Shown here in pieces: positions 45,373 through 51,736 of a stretch of DNA of 51,736 nt. The notes under the pieces are model-generated. The model saw nothing but the letters and a program-made list of their open reading frames with translations. It was not told where the DNA came from and made no database searches. Origin of the DNA: Candidatus Methylopumilus sp. (GTDB lineage: Bacteria > Pseudomonadota > Gammaproteobacteria > Burkholderiales > Methylophilaceae); NCBI GenBank assembly GCA_024640945.1, contig JAHEEA010000004.1, positions 1-51,736 on the forward strand. Reading direction: 5' to 3'. The position numbers were made by a program, and so were the translations under genes. Numbering within the stretch: the stretch's first letter is position 1; every line of letters starts with the position of its first letter.

Positions 45373-46023
45373 ATGATGAAAAACCTAAATTCAATTCGTA
45401 TTATGTTGGTTGATGATCACGCTGTCGTAAGAGCCGGCGTGCGACGTTTACTGGAGCAGGACTCAAAATTCTCAGTGGTTGCAGAAGCCGAGAGCGGAGA
45501 ACGCGCTTATCAAATCTTTGGTGAGCATTTGCCTGACGTCACCATTATTGATCTTTCTATGCCTGGGATGGGCGGAATGGAATCAATCAAACGGATTGTT
45601 GCACGTTATCCAACAGCAAAGATTCTGGTGCTCTCCATGCACGAGAACGTCGCCTTCGCTAGCCAAGCACTCAAAGCTGGCGCAAAAGGTTATGTGACTA
45701 AAAGCGGCTTGGCAGATGAGTTAGCCAATGCCGTTGAATGGGTGGTTTCTGGACAAACATATTTAGGCTCAGAGCTTTCAAACAAGATTGCATTGCAACT
45801 TCACAACGCTGAAGGTGACCCCATGCAGGCTTTGTCTGCCAGAGAGTTTGAGATTTTTAGAATGTTAGTAGATGGCATTGATTTAAATAAAATCGCTGGC
45901 ACGCTCAACATTAGCTTAAAAACAGTCGCCAACTACCAAACCACCATTAAACAAAAACTGGGCGTTAGCAGCCCTGTCGAGATGGTGCGTTTAGCGATAC
46001 GTTGCGGCTTAATTGAGAGTTAG
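45373..46023 (+). CDS. response regulator, NarL/FixJ (LuxR) family
   Basis: A 216-residue regulator with an N-terminal receiver (acidic pair in 'MLVDDHAVVRAG', phosphoacceptor D60 in 'IIDLSMPGMGG', K in 'VTKSG') and a C-terminal GerE helix-turn-helix ('LSAREFEIFRMLVDGIDLNKIAGTLNISLKTVANYQTTI'). I take the first ATG of the ATGATG pair two bases after the kinase stop; a longer TTG start overlapping the kinase is less likely. The NarL type binds short dyads; the TYRGGA-N5-TCCYAA sites nearby are candidates. The first such site overlaps the last codons of this gene. Confidence 0.95.
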   Translation: MMKNLNSIRIMLVDDHAVVRAGVRRLLEQDSKFSVVAEAESGERAYQIFGEHLPDVTIIDLSMPGMGGMESIKRIVARYPTAKILVLSMHENVAFASQALKAGAKGYVTKSGLADELANAVEWVVSGQTYLGSELSNKIALQLHNAEGDPMQALSAREFEIFRMLVDGIDLNKIAGTLNISLKTVANYQTTIKQKLGVSSPVEMVRLAIRCGLIES

Positions 46024-46059
46024 GAAAAAATCCTAACTAAGTTCGGGAGAGTCTCACAA
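46019..46059 (+). promoter_or_regulatory. putative response-regulator sites upstream of the zinc-ribbon gene
   Basis: A perfect dyad GTTAGGA-AAAAA-TCCTAAC (46019-46037) and 23 bp later TCGGGA-N5-TCACAA (46043-46059). A -35-like AAGACA (46058-46063) and TACTAT (46081-46086) follow with a 17-bp spacer. Confidence 0.6.
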
Positions 46060-46080
46060 GACACCCACTTCTCATTTAAA

Positions 46081-46086
46081 TACTAT
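46081..46086 (+). promoter_or_regulatory. -10 element after the tandem sites
   Basis: TACTAT, 61 bases from the start of TTAGGA in the upstream dyad, the same distance as the TAAGAT element at 47825-47830. Confidence 0.45.
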
Positions 46087-46118
46087 TCACTACCCCTTTT
46101 ATGTAATGAATAGATATT

Positions 46119-46571
46119 TTGGCAATCACTTTCAAAGAGCAATTCACTGGCTTCTGTCGCCACTGCGATAAACCCGTTTTAGACAATGCTGATTTTTGTC
46201 ATCATTGCGGCAAGCTATTAATCACTGACATTAGTGAAGAAGCGCAACTAGAATCAACGCCCGTCAATCCCGAACATTTAAAAGCTTTACTCAAAGAAAC
46301 CAATCATTTGTTTCTCATATGGTGTTGCTGCATTAGTTTTATGGGGGCAACCGCGTTAATTTATTACGTTTACCAATCTATAACACCTGTCATTATTGGT
46401 ACTGTTGGGTTTGCTTACATCTGGATTTTCCTCATCGCCAAATTGGATGAACTAGCGATTGCAGTTCGCTATCAACACAAACAAATTGCTTATTTAAGCC
46501 TATTAATTCCCATCATTGGCACCATTATTTGTTATCAAAAAGTTGAGAGCGCAGCGAGGTTGAGTGTTTAA
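46119..46571 (+). CDS. zinc-ribbon membrane protein, unknown function
   Basis: About 150 residues. The N terminus carries a zinc ribbon with C13-X2-C16 ('CRHC') and C27-X2-C30 ('CHHC'), followed by three predicted membrane helices (about 64-86, 91-110, 122-140). I do not recognise the family. The only start near the beginning is a TTG with no ribosome site; a stop lies four codons upstream. The promoter-like sites upstream and the next gene nine bases downstream suggest an operon of membrane regulatory proteins. Confidence 0.65.
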   Translation: MAITFKEQFTGFCRHCDKPVLDNADFCHHCGKLLITDISEEAQLESTPVNPEHLKALLKETNHLFLIWCCCISFMGATALIYYVYQSITPVIIGTVGFAYIWIFLIAKLDELAIAVRYQHKQIAYLSLLIPIIGTIICYQKVESAARLSV

Positions 46572-46579
46572 AAATCTCA

Positions 46580-47125
46580 ATGCCTAAATTTAATTTTCAT
46601 CTTCACGATATAAAAGTTAAGAAGCTATTAAAAAGTGTTCTAATCCCAGCCGCGTTCATTCTGATTTTATTTCTTATCGATATTTCACTCGATATTCATG
46701 AAGAAATAGCACCCAAGCACTTAGTCATCGAGCTTATGATTTATGTAGTGTCCATTTACATCGGCTACATTTTTTATCGTTTTTATAAGTTAGAAAAAAA
46801 GACGATTAAGGATGTACAAATTGATATTAGCGAAACGAATACTGAAATTAAGTATTGGCAAAATCAAAACAAAAGCTTAATTGATGGTTTATCTATCAAG
46901 ATACATGAAGAGTTTAAACAATGGGGACTCACCCAAGCAGAAACTGATGTGGCACTCCTGATTATCAAGGGCTTTAGTTTAGAAGAAATTGCTGGGCTGC
47001 GTGGCACTTCTGAAAGAACAATTCGAGATCAAGCTGCTTCAGTTTATCGCAAAGCAAAATTACGAAATAGAATCGAGCTTTCGGCTTATTTCTTAGAAGA
47101 ACTTCTTGCACCTTTAAACCAATAA
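46580..47125 (+). CDS. membrane-anchored LuxR-type transcriptional regulator
   Basis: A 181-residue protein with two predicted membrane helices (18-35 and 48-67), a polar, probably coiled linker (70-112), and a C-terminal GerE-like helix-turn-helix from 117 ('LTQAETDVALLIIKGFSLEEIAGLRGTSERTIRDQAASVYRKAKL' region). There is no receiver or ligand domain, so signal input would be through the membrane part or a partner such as the zinc-ribbon protein. It is cotranscribed with that gene (eight-base gap). The ribosome site is weak. Function unknown. Confidence 0.82.
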   Translation: MPKFNFHLHDIKVKKLLKSVLIPAAFILILFLIDISLDIHEEIAPKHLVIELMIYVVSIYIGYIFYRFYKLEKKTIKDVQIDISETNTEIKYWQNQNKSLIDGLSIKIHEEFKQWGLTQAETDVALLIIKGFSLEEIAGLRGTSERTIRDQAASVYRKAKLRNRIELSAYFLEELLAPLNQ

Positions 47126-47230
47126 ATCAGATTATTCTGGCATCCGTCCTTCGTCGTATTCCTTGATTAATTAAACTTTTTTAATATGCCACGGTCTTTT
47201 GTTTCGCATTTATTAATTAAGGAGATTTGG

Positions 47231-47734
47231 ATGAAAAAGATTTCATTAGCACTAGCAGCACTTTTAGTAACACTACCTGCGTTTGCAGCCCCAGCTCACA
47301 AGGGCGAGATGGAAAGTTGTATGAAAGCAGCTTTAGCTAAGCACCCTGGCGATGTAATTTCATTAGAAGCTGAAATTGAAAATGGCAAGCCTATCTATGA
47401 ATTTGATATCAAAGGTAAAGATGGCAAAGAATGGGAAGTTGAGTGCGATGCCAAAACTGGCAAAGTAACTGAAGAAGAGGAAGAAATTGATATTAAGGAT
47501 CCTCGCTTCGCTTCAAAAGCAAAAATCACTTTAGACCAAGCTAAGAAAACTGCTTTAGCCGCTCACCCAGGTGATGTGATTGAAAGCGAAACATCTATTG
47601 AAGCTGATGGTTCTATCTCTTACGAATTTGACATCAAAACTAAAGATGGTAAAGAGTGGGAAGTTGAAGTGGATGCGGTAACAGGTAAGATTGTTGAGAC
47701 TGAAGAAGAAATCTACCAAATCGGTTTAGATTAA
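47231..47734 (+). CDS. double-PepSY periplasmic protein, LanPepSY-like
   Basis: A 167-residue protein with a signal peptide (1-19, 'LLVTLPAFA') and two PepSY repeats (about 28-78 and 96-150), each with 'HPGDVI..E' and 'YEFDIK.KDGKEWEVE.DA.TGK' followed by an acidic run. GGAGA is well placed at the ATG; a longer TTG-like frame is not needed. LanPepSY of Methylobacillus flagellatus is a periplasmic, lanthanide-binding protein of two PepSY domains that responds to lanthanum; this protein fits that description in domain layout and acidity. Direct binding cannot be shown from sequence. It may buffer or sense metal for the two-component system upstream. Confidence 0.85.
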   Translation: MKKISLALAALLVTLPAFAAPAHKGEMESCMKAALAKHPGDVISLEAEIENGKPIYEFDIKGKDGKEWEVECDAKTGKVTEEEEEIDIKDPRFASKAKITLDQAKKTALAAHPGDVIESETSIEADGSISYEFDIKTKDGKEWEVEVDAVTGKIVETEEEIYQIGLD

Positions 47735-47762
47735 TTCTTAAATCAAAATCGGAGCATTAATG

Positions 47763-47803
47763 GTTAGGAATAAATCCCAACGCTTTTCAGGATTTATTCA
47801 GTT
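47763..47803 (+). promoter_or_regulatory. putative response-regulator sites in front of a short transcript
   Basis: GTTAGGA-ATAAA-TCCCAAC (47763-47781), 17 of 19 bases as at 46019, and 23 bp later TCAGGA-N5-TC (47787-47799). GAATAAATCC and GGATTTATTC also form a ten-base inverted repeat. TAAGAT (47825-47830) is at the same distance as TACTAT at 46081. Confidence 0.55.
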
Positions 47804-47836
47804 TTAAAGGAAATAGCAGCGCAGTAAGATTAAACC

Positions 47837-47897
47837 GTGCTAACAACCTCCTAAACATGAATCTCCATTTTTAAACAGCGCTTCGGCGCTGTTTTTT
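47837..47897 (+). ncRNA. putative small RNA with anti-Shine-Dalgarno-like segments
   Basis: Predicted transcript of about 60 bases starting after TAAGAT (47825-47830) and ending in an intrinsic terminator. It carries AACCTCCT and AATCTCC stretches that could pair with ribosome-binding sites, then a GC stem with UUCG loop and U-run. A five-codon frame (ATG at 47859) lacks a ribosome site. It resembles regulatory sRNAs in layout but no family is recognised; the strand and start are inference. Confidence 0.4.
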
Positions 47898-47898
47898 T
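47873..47898 (+). terminator. UUCG-loop intrinsic terminator
   Basis: AAACAGCGC-TTCG-GCGCTGTTT and a T-run on the plus strand, 139 bases after the PepSY stop. The reverse direction has a weaker U-run. Confidence 0.88.
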
Positions 47899-47906
47899 AT
47901 GGGTTT

Positions 47907-49229
47907 TTACTCTGCAACAACCCAACTAATTACCAACCCAAGTTCATACTCTGCTGCCTGCATTAAACAACTGACACCAATATTAGGCACCACGGCTAAG
48001 GCATCATCAAAATAGATTAGCGGTAATCGGTCGCGCAGCCAAGGTGGCATATTTGCTTCTTGCAATAGATGCTTCAGGGTTCGTGTTGGTCGATGCAAAT
48101 CAGGCTTAAAGCGCTCGCCACCTTTACGATTGGCAATCCATAACTTATGACTGCCTAAGCGATCTAGAGCTAAGCCCTGACCCTGCTTACGTTCAAATAA
48201 GAGCTTACTTCCATCAGGCAATTGCAATTCAGGCTCGCCCTGCCAAATCATGGCGATGGGTGGTACTTCTGCAACAGTTTCAATAAACGCAAAGCCTTGA
48301 TAACGCCGCAAGCTAGCGTTTTCACCATCAATGACTAGCTTTATTGTGGCATCCGCTTTGGCATGAAGTAATTGCTGCAAAATTTCGTCTAAACGTTCTT
48401 TGCTAGGCAAACTAAAACCATGGCCAGCCAACCACCAACGCATGAGGTTTTTAGCGCGAGCTTCACTTAACTTTATTAGCTCAAGCAAATTCAATCTCGA
48501 CTCTTGAATACAAGTTTCGGCATCTAATATAGCTAAATCATCTAACAAGCCAGAGGCCTCAGCCATATGACTAGCTGACCTTGCTAAAGCTATTTGAAAG
48601 CTAGGAAAGCGTTGCGCCAATACTCGAGTGAGTTCGTGACGAATAAAGTTACGGTCGTAGTGAAGATCTTGATTGCTTTCATCTTCTACCCACTTGAGCT
48701 TGGCATCACTGGCATAAGCCTCAATCTCTGTACGAGAAACCTCCAACAAGGGTCTTAACAACCGACGCTTCGCATCGAAAGCCGCCATCGCAGATAGACC
48801 TTTAACGCCTGCGCCGCGTAGCAATTGCAATAGAAAAGTCTCTGCTTGATCGTCTTGATGATGGGCAAGCACAATAAAATCCGCTTCGGATTCAATTAAT
48901 GCTTGATAACGGGCCTGTCTTGCAGCGGCTTCAATTCCTAAACCCGCTTTTTTATCAACCTTCACGCGCTCAACTTGCAAGGGCACATTTGCAGCCTTGC
49001 ATGTCTCTGTACAAAAATCAGCCCAAGCATCTGCATTGGGACTCAATCCATGATGGACATGTAATGCGCACAACTCAAAATTTAATTTCTTTTGGGCATG
49101 CAACAAAGCAGAAAGTAAAACACAGGAATCTAAACCACCGCTGAATGCCAAGCAGAGTTTGACTAGGGATTGCGAATTTGAAGGTATTACAGAACTTAGA
49201 AAATCTAAAACTTGCTGATTAATACGCAC
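47907..49229 (-). CDS. tilS: tRNA(Ile)-lysidine synthase
   Basis: TilS modifies C34 of tRNA-Ile(CAU) to lysidine. The 440-residue protein has the PP-loop 'LAFSGGLDSCVLLSALL' near residue 27, 'LHVHHGLSPNADAWADFC', 'EAAARQARYQAL', 'LAHHQDDQAETFLLQLLRGAG' and C-terminal domains ending in 'GLVISW'. The start is a GTG at 49229 whose upstream bases belong to a 13-base hairpin arm, with no usual ribosome site. It follows accA on the minus strand by 71 bases. A PilZ- or sRNA-linked role is not indicated. Confidence 0.93.
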   Translation of the reverse strand: MRINQQVLDFLSSVIPSNSQSLVKLCLAFSGGLDSCVLLSALLHAQKKLNFELCALHVHHGLSPNADAWADFCTETCKAANVPLQVERVKVDKKAGLGIEAAARQARYQALIESEADFIVLAHHQDDQAETFLLQLLRGAGVKGLSAMAAFDAKRRLLRPLLEVSRTEIEAYASDAKLKWVEDESNQDLHYDRNFIRHELTRVLAQRFPSFQIALARSASHMAEASGLLDDLAILDAETCIQESRLNLLELIKLSEARAKNLMRWWLAGHGFSLPSKERLDEILQQLLHAKADATIKLVIDGENASLRRYQGFAFIETVAEVPPIAMIWQGEPELQLPDGSKLLFERKQGQGLALDRLGSHKLWIANRKGGERFKPDLHRPTRTLKHLLQEANMPPWLRDRLPLIYFDDALAVVPNIGVSCLMQAAEYELGLVISWVVAE

Positions 49230-49268
49230 AAAGCCCGCATTCTTGTGTTTTGCTTGAATGCGGGCTTT
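49230..49268 (-). terminator. hairpin abutting the tilS start codon, after accA
   Basis: AAAGCCCGCATTC / GAATGCGGGCTTT, a perfect 13-base stem with a 13-base loop. Its 3' arm ends exactly at the tilS GTG on the minus strand. There is no long U-run, so it is likely an attenuator or a ribosome-site-masking hairpin. Confidence 0.65.
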
Positions 49269-49300
49269 GCGAATTGCGTGTGTAGAAGCTTTAGTAATTT

Positions 49301-50269
49301 TTATTTCAACGCAGCATCTTTAAATTTGCCGTAGCTCATTAAACGATCATAGCGTTGCTCTAATAAAGCTTTAATTGGTTTAGCTTCGAGCTTGCTCAAT
49401 TCATCAGCAAGCGCTTTGCGTAAGCTGTCCATCATTTCATCAGGTGCGCGATGTGCGCCGCCCATCGGTTCGTTCACAATACGGTCAACTAAACCAGCCG
49501 CTTTTAAACGTGTTGCTGTAATGCCTAAGGTTTCAGCGGCTGTTGAAGCTTGATCTTGGCTCTTCCATAAAATAGAAGCACAACCTTCAGGTGAAATGAC
49601 AGAGTAAGTTGCGTATTGCAACATTAACAATTGATCAACCACACCCAACGCTAATGCACCGCCAGAACCACCCTCACCAACAATCACACCAATGATAGGC
49701 GTTTTAAGTTCAGCCATCACATATAGATTACGCGCAATCGCTTCTGATTGACCGCGCTCTTCTGCGCCAATGCCAGGATAAGCACCTGGGGTATCAATTA
49801 GAGTAATGATTGGTAACCCAAACTTCTCGGCCATGCGGTATAAACGCAAAGCTTTGCGATAGCCTTCAGGACGTGGCATACCAAAGTTACGGAATTGACG
49901 TTCTTTAACGTCACGGCCTTTTTGATGGCCTATCACCATTACTGGCTTACCTTCAAAACGTGCTAAACCACCGACAATTGCAGGGTCGTCAGCAAAAGCA
50001 CGGTCGCCATGTAACTCTTCAAAATCAGTAAACAAGGCTTGGATATAGTCTAAAGTGTAAGGACGCTGTGGGTGACGTGCCACTTGAGAAATTTGCCAAG
50101 CGGTCAGGTTGTTATAAGTCTCTTTAGTTAAATTAATACTCTTCTGTTGAAGTTGATTTAATTCTTTAGTGATATCTAAAGGAGAGCTATCGTGCACCGC
50201 GCGCAATTCTTCAATCTTTGCTTCAAGTTCAGCAATTGACTGTTCAAAATCTAAAAAGCTAATTTTCAT
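49301..50269 (-). CDS. accA: acetyl-CoA carboxylase carboxyltransferase subunit alpha
   Basis: AccA with AccD transfers carboxyl from biotin to acetyl-CoA for fatty-acid synthesis. The 322-residue protein begins '[18 protein letters not shown]', contains '[12 protein letters not shown]', '[20 protein letters not shown]', '[18 protein letters not shown]' and '[14 protein letters not shown]' (crotonase-type site). Length is normal (E. coli 319). The ribosome site is weak. It lies 32 bases after dnaE, an arrangement common in Proteobacteria. Confidence 0.97.
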   Translation of the reverse strand: MKISFLDFEQSIAELEAKIEELRAVHDSSPLDITKELNQLQQKSINLTKETYNNLTAWQISQVARHPQRPYTLDYIQALFTDFEELHGDRAFADDPAIVGGLARFEGKPVMVIGHQKGRDVKERQFRNFGMPRPEGYRKALRLYRMAEKFGLPIITLIDTPGAYPGIGAEERGQSEAIARNLYVMAELKTPIIGVIVGEGGSGGALALGVVDQLLMLQYATYSVISPEGCASILWKSQDQASTAAETLGITATRLKAAGLVDRIVNEPMGGAHRAPDEMMDSLRKALADELSKLEAKPIKALLEQRYDRLMSYGKFKDAALK

Positions 50270-50301
50270 ATTTAAGATTGGATTCTTATTCTGTTGATAT
50301 T

Positions 50302-51736
50302 CTAATTATAGAGGATTTTTACGTTTTCATCGCTTAACCAGGCTTTTAAACCGATTAACAATTCATCATGTAGCTCTACACGCCATTGCTCACCAAGCAT
50401 CACTTCAACTTTTGCTTCTTGATTATGATATTCCACCTTGACCGCACAACCCCGGCCACCTTCACTAAAGCCTTGCCCAGCGCTAGCGCGGCAATAAGGG
50501 GCCAGAATTTCGCGCAACTTAACTGCATCAGATTGACCGTTGCATGAGATTTTAAGCATATTCGCATAAGCGCTACGTGCGGCTGCAATATCGTAAATCT
50601 TACGCACATTGACACGCACTCCACCTGAAAAATCATCATTGCTGACGCGACCTTCAATCACCAACAACTGATCTTCTTTAATCAAATGGGCATTTTGGGT
50701 AAGCAGTTCATTACCCACCACCACTTCAACACGAGATTGCGCATCGTCTAAAGTCACAATCGCCATCTTACCGCGCTGTGTCATTCTAATCCGCACACCC
50801 ATGACCACCCCTGCAATCAACTGCGGTTGATCTTGAGGTTTTAAATTACCCAAACTGGTATGCACAAAAGTGGATAACTCTTTTTGATAGGCCTGATATG
50901 GATGCCCACTTAAATAAAAACCCAGCGCGACTTTTTCTTGCTGAAGTTTTTCGGGTTCTGCCCATGCTGGAACATTAGGTAGTACATGCGCGGCACTGTC
51001 TGAGATTGCACCAAATAGACTATCTTGACCGCTCGCTGCACCACTCTGCTCTGCTGCACTAATCGCTAGATTAACACCAGCTAACAAGGCATTACGGTTA
51101 GGTTCTATCTGATCAAAAGCGCCCGCACGAATCAAGGATTCAATCACACGACGATTCACCTTACGTAAATCTAAGCGTGCACAAAAATCGAATAAATCTT
51201 TAAAAGGTCCATCTTGATTGCGTGCAACAAGAATAACTTCAATCGCTGCCTCACCAGAGCCTTTAAGCGCACCCAAGCCATACAAAACTTGTTTATCGCT
51301 AATAGGCTTGAACTTGAATTCACTGCGATTAATATCCGGTGGCAATACTTCCACACCATTACCTACGCAATCATCGTAGAAAATATGCACACTGTCTGTG
51401 TTATTCATATCTGCAGACAATGTTGCTGCAAGGAAGGCTGCTGGATAATGGGCTTTTAAATATGCGGTTTGATAAGCCACCAGCGCATAAGCAGCAGCGT
51501 GTGATTTATTAAAGCCGTAACTCGCAAACTTCTCCATTAAGTCGAATAGATCTGCGGCTTGTCTTTCTGGGGTGCCTTTCGCTTTGGCTCCGTCAACAAA
51601 GACTGCACGTTGGGCATCCATCTCTTCTTTTTTCTTTTTACCCATGGCGCGACGGAGTAAGTCAGCGCCGCCCAAGCTATACCCACCGACCACCTGAGCA
51701 ATCTGCATCACCTGCTCTTGGTAAACCATAATGCCG
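50302..51736 (-). CDS. dnaE: DNA polymerase III subunit alpha, C-terminal part
   Basis: The frame is open at the window end, so the N-terminal two thirds (PHP and most of the polymerase domain) are outside. About 477 residues are visible: the finger-domain signature '[34 protein letters not shown]' region, '[25 protein letters not shown]', the helix-hairpin-helix part, and an OB-fold ('[26 protein letters not shown]') before the C-terminal domain. It is the replicative polymerase, upstream of accA on the same strand. Confidence 0.96.
   Translation of the reverse strand, partial: GIMVYQEQVMQIAQVVGGYSLGGADLLRRAMGKKKKEEMDAQRAVFVDGAKAKGTPERQAADLFDLMEKFASYGFNKSHAAAYALVAYQTAYLKAHYPAAFLAATLSADMNNTDSVHIFYDDCVGNGVEVLPPDINRSEFKFKPISDKQVLYGLGALKGSGEAAIEVILVARNQDGPFKDLFDFCARLDLRKVNRRVIESLIRAGAFDQIEPNRNALLAGVNLAISAAEQSGAASGQDSLFGAISDSAAHVLPNVPAWAEPEKLQQEKVALGFYLSGHPYQAYQKELSTFVHTSLGNLKPQDQPQLIAGVVMGVRIRMTQRGKMAIVTLDDAQSRVEVVVGNELLTQNAHLIKEDQLLVIEGRVSNDDFSGGVRVNVRKIYDIAAARSAYANMLKISCNGQSDAVKLREILAPYCRASAGQGFSEGGRGCAVKVEYHNQEAKVEVMLGEQWRVELHDELLIGLKAWLSDENVKILYN

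Noticed and set aside
46106-46171. Short ATG-started frame overlapping the start of the zinc-ribbon gene
   Set aside because: Twenty-odd codons without a ribosome site; the overlapping frame with two CxxC pairs is far more protein-like.
47859-47876. Five-codon reading frame in the putative small RNA
   Set aside because: No Shine-Dalgarno sequence precedes it (the upstream bases are CCTCC, the opposite sense).
1-51736. CRISPR arrays, tRNA/rRNA genes, IS elements or prophage
   Set aside because: No regularly spaced repeats, cloverleaf-type segments, transposase or phage-like proteins were noticed on either strand.

Overview
The window comes from an obligate methylotroph of the Betaproteobacteria, most likely family Methylophilaceae (Methylotenera/Methylophilus/Methylobacillus group). 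This is inferred from gene content: formaldehyde-activating enzyme, 3-hexulose-6-phosphate synthase and 6-phospho-3-hexuloisomerase (RuMP cycle), the tetrahydromethanopterin (H4MPT) C1 pathway, PQQ synthesis, and the betaproteobacterial gyrA-serC-pheA-hisC arrangement. Base composition looks low to moderate in GC. I see no tRNA, rRNA, IS element, phage gene or CRISPR array.

Layout. 1-3.8 kb: the end of a HisA-like gene, then formaldehyde capture and RuMP genes (fae, phi, hps, tal), each with its own start signals and separated by intrinsic terminators. 3.9-11.5 kb: assimilatory sulfate reduction, with cysB divergent from a TauE/SafE permease, then cysI, a DUF934 gene, cysH (APS-reductase type), cysD, cysN and ferredoxin fdxA. 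11.5-12.7 kb: a Bcr/CflA-type efflux pump. 12.8-16.2 kb: pqqABCDE on the minus strand, including a 23-residue pqqA. 16.5-22.3 kb: hisC, pheA, serC, gyrA. 22.5-28.3 kb: H4MPT enzymes and cofactor genes (CitG-like, RimK-like, mch, an ATP-grasp gene, mtdB, mptG), divergent from fhcBADC (28.5-33.2 kb). 33.2-41.3 kb: housekeeping genes (yigZ, a DUF302 gene, typA, two rhlE-type helicases, a truncated hemoglobin, purT). 41.5-47.9 kb: a regulatory and uptake locus (TonB receptor, two-component system, zinc-ribbon membrane protein, membrane-anchored LuxR-type regulator, double-PepSY protein). 47.9-51.7 kb: tilS, accA and the 3' part of dnaE.

How the genes work together. Formaldehyde is either fixed by Hps/Phi with transaldolase, or condensed with H4MPT by Fae and oxidised through MtdB, Mch and Fhc to formate. 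PurT can use formate for purine synthesis. PQQ made by PqqA-E serves the alcohol dehydrogenases that make the formaldehyde; these are not in the window.

The most interesting region is 43.8-47.9 kb. The double-PepSY protein resembles the lanthanide-binding LanPepSY protein of Methylobacillus flagellatus, and the histidine kinase resembles MoxY-type sensors. Three intergenic regions there carry a shared 17-bp dyad (TYRGGA-N5-TCCYAA) with a second half-conserved site 23 bp away and a -10-like hexamer at the same distance. The third copy precedes no protein gene but sits in front of a short putative transcript ending in a UUCG-loop terminator and carrying two CU-rich anti-Shine-Dalgarno-like segments. 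I propose a two-component regulon controlling a TonB receptor, a membrane regulator operon and a small RNA, possibly lanthanide-responsive. Sequence alone does not prove this.
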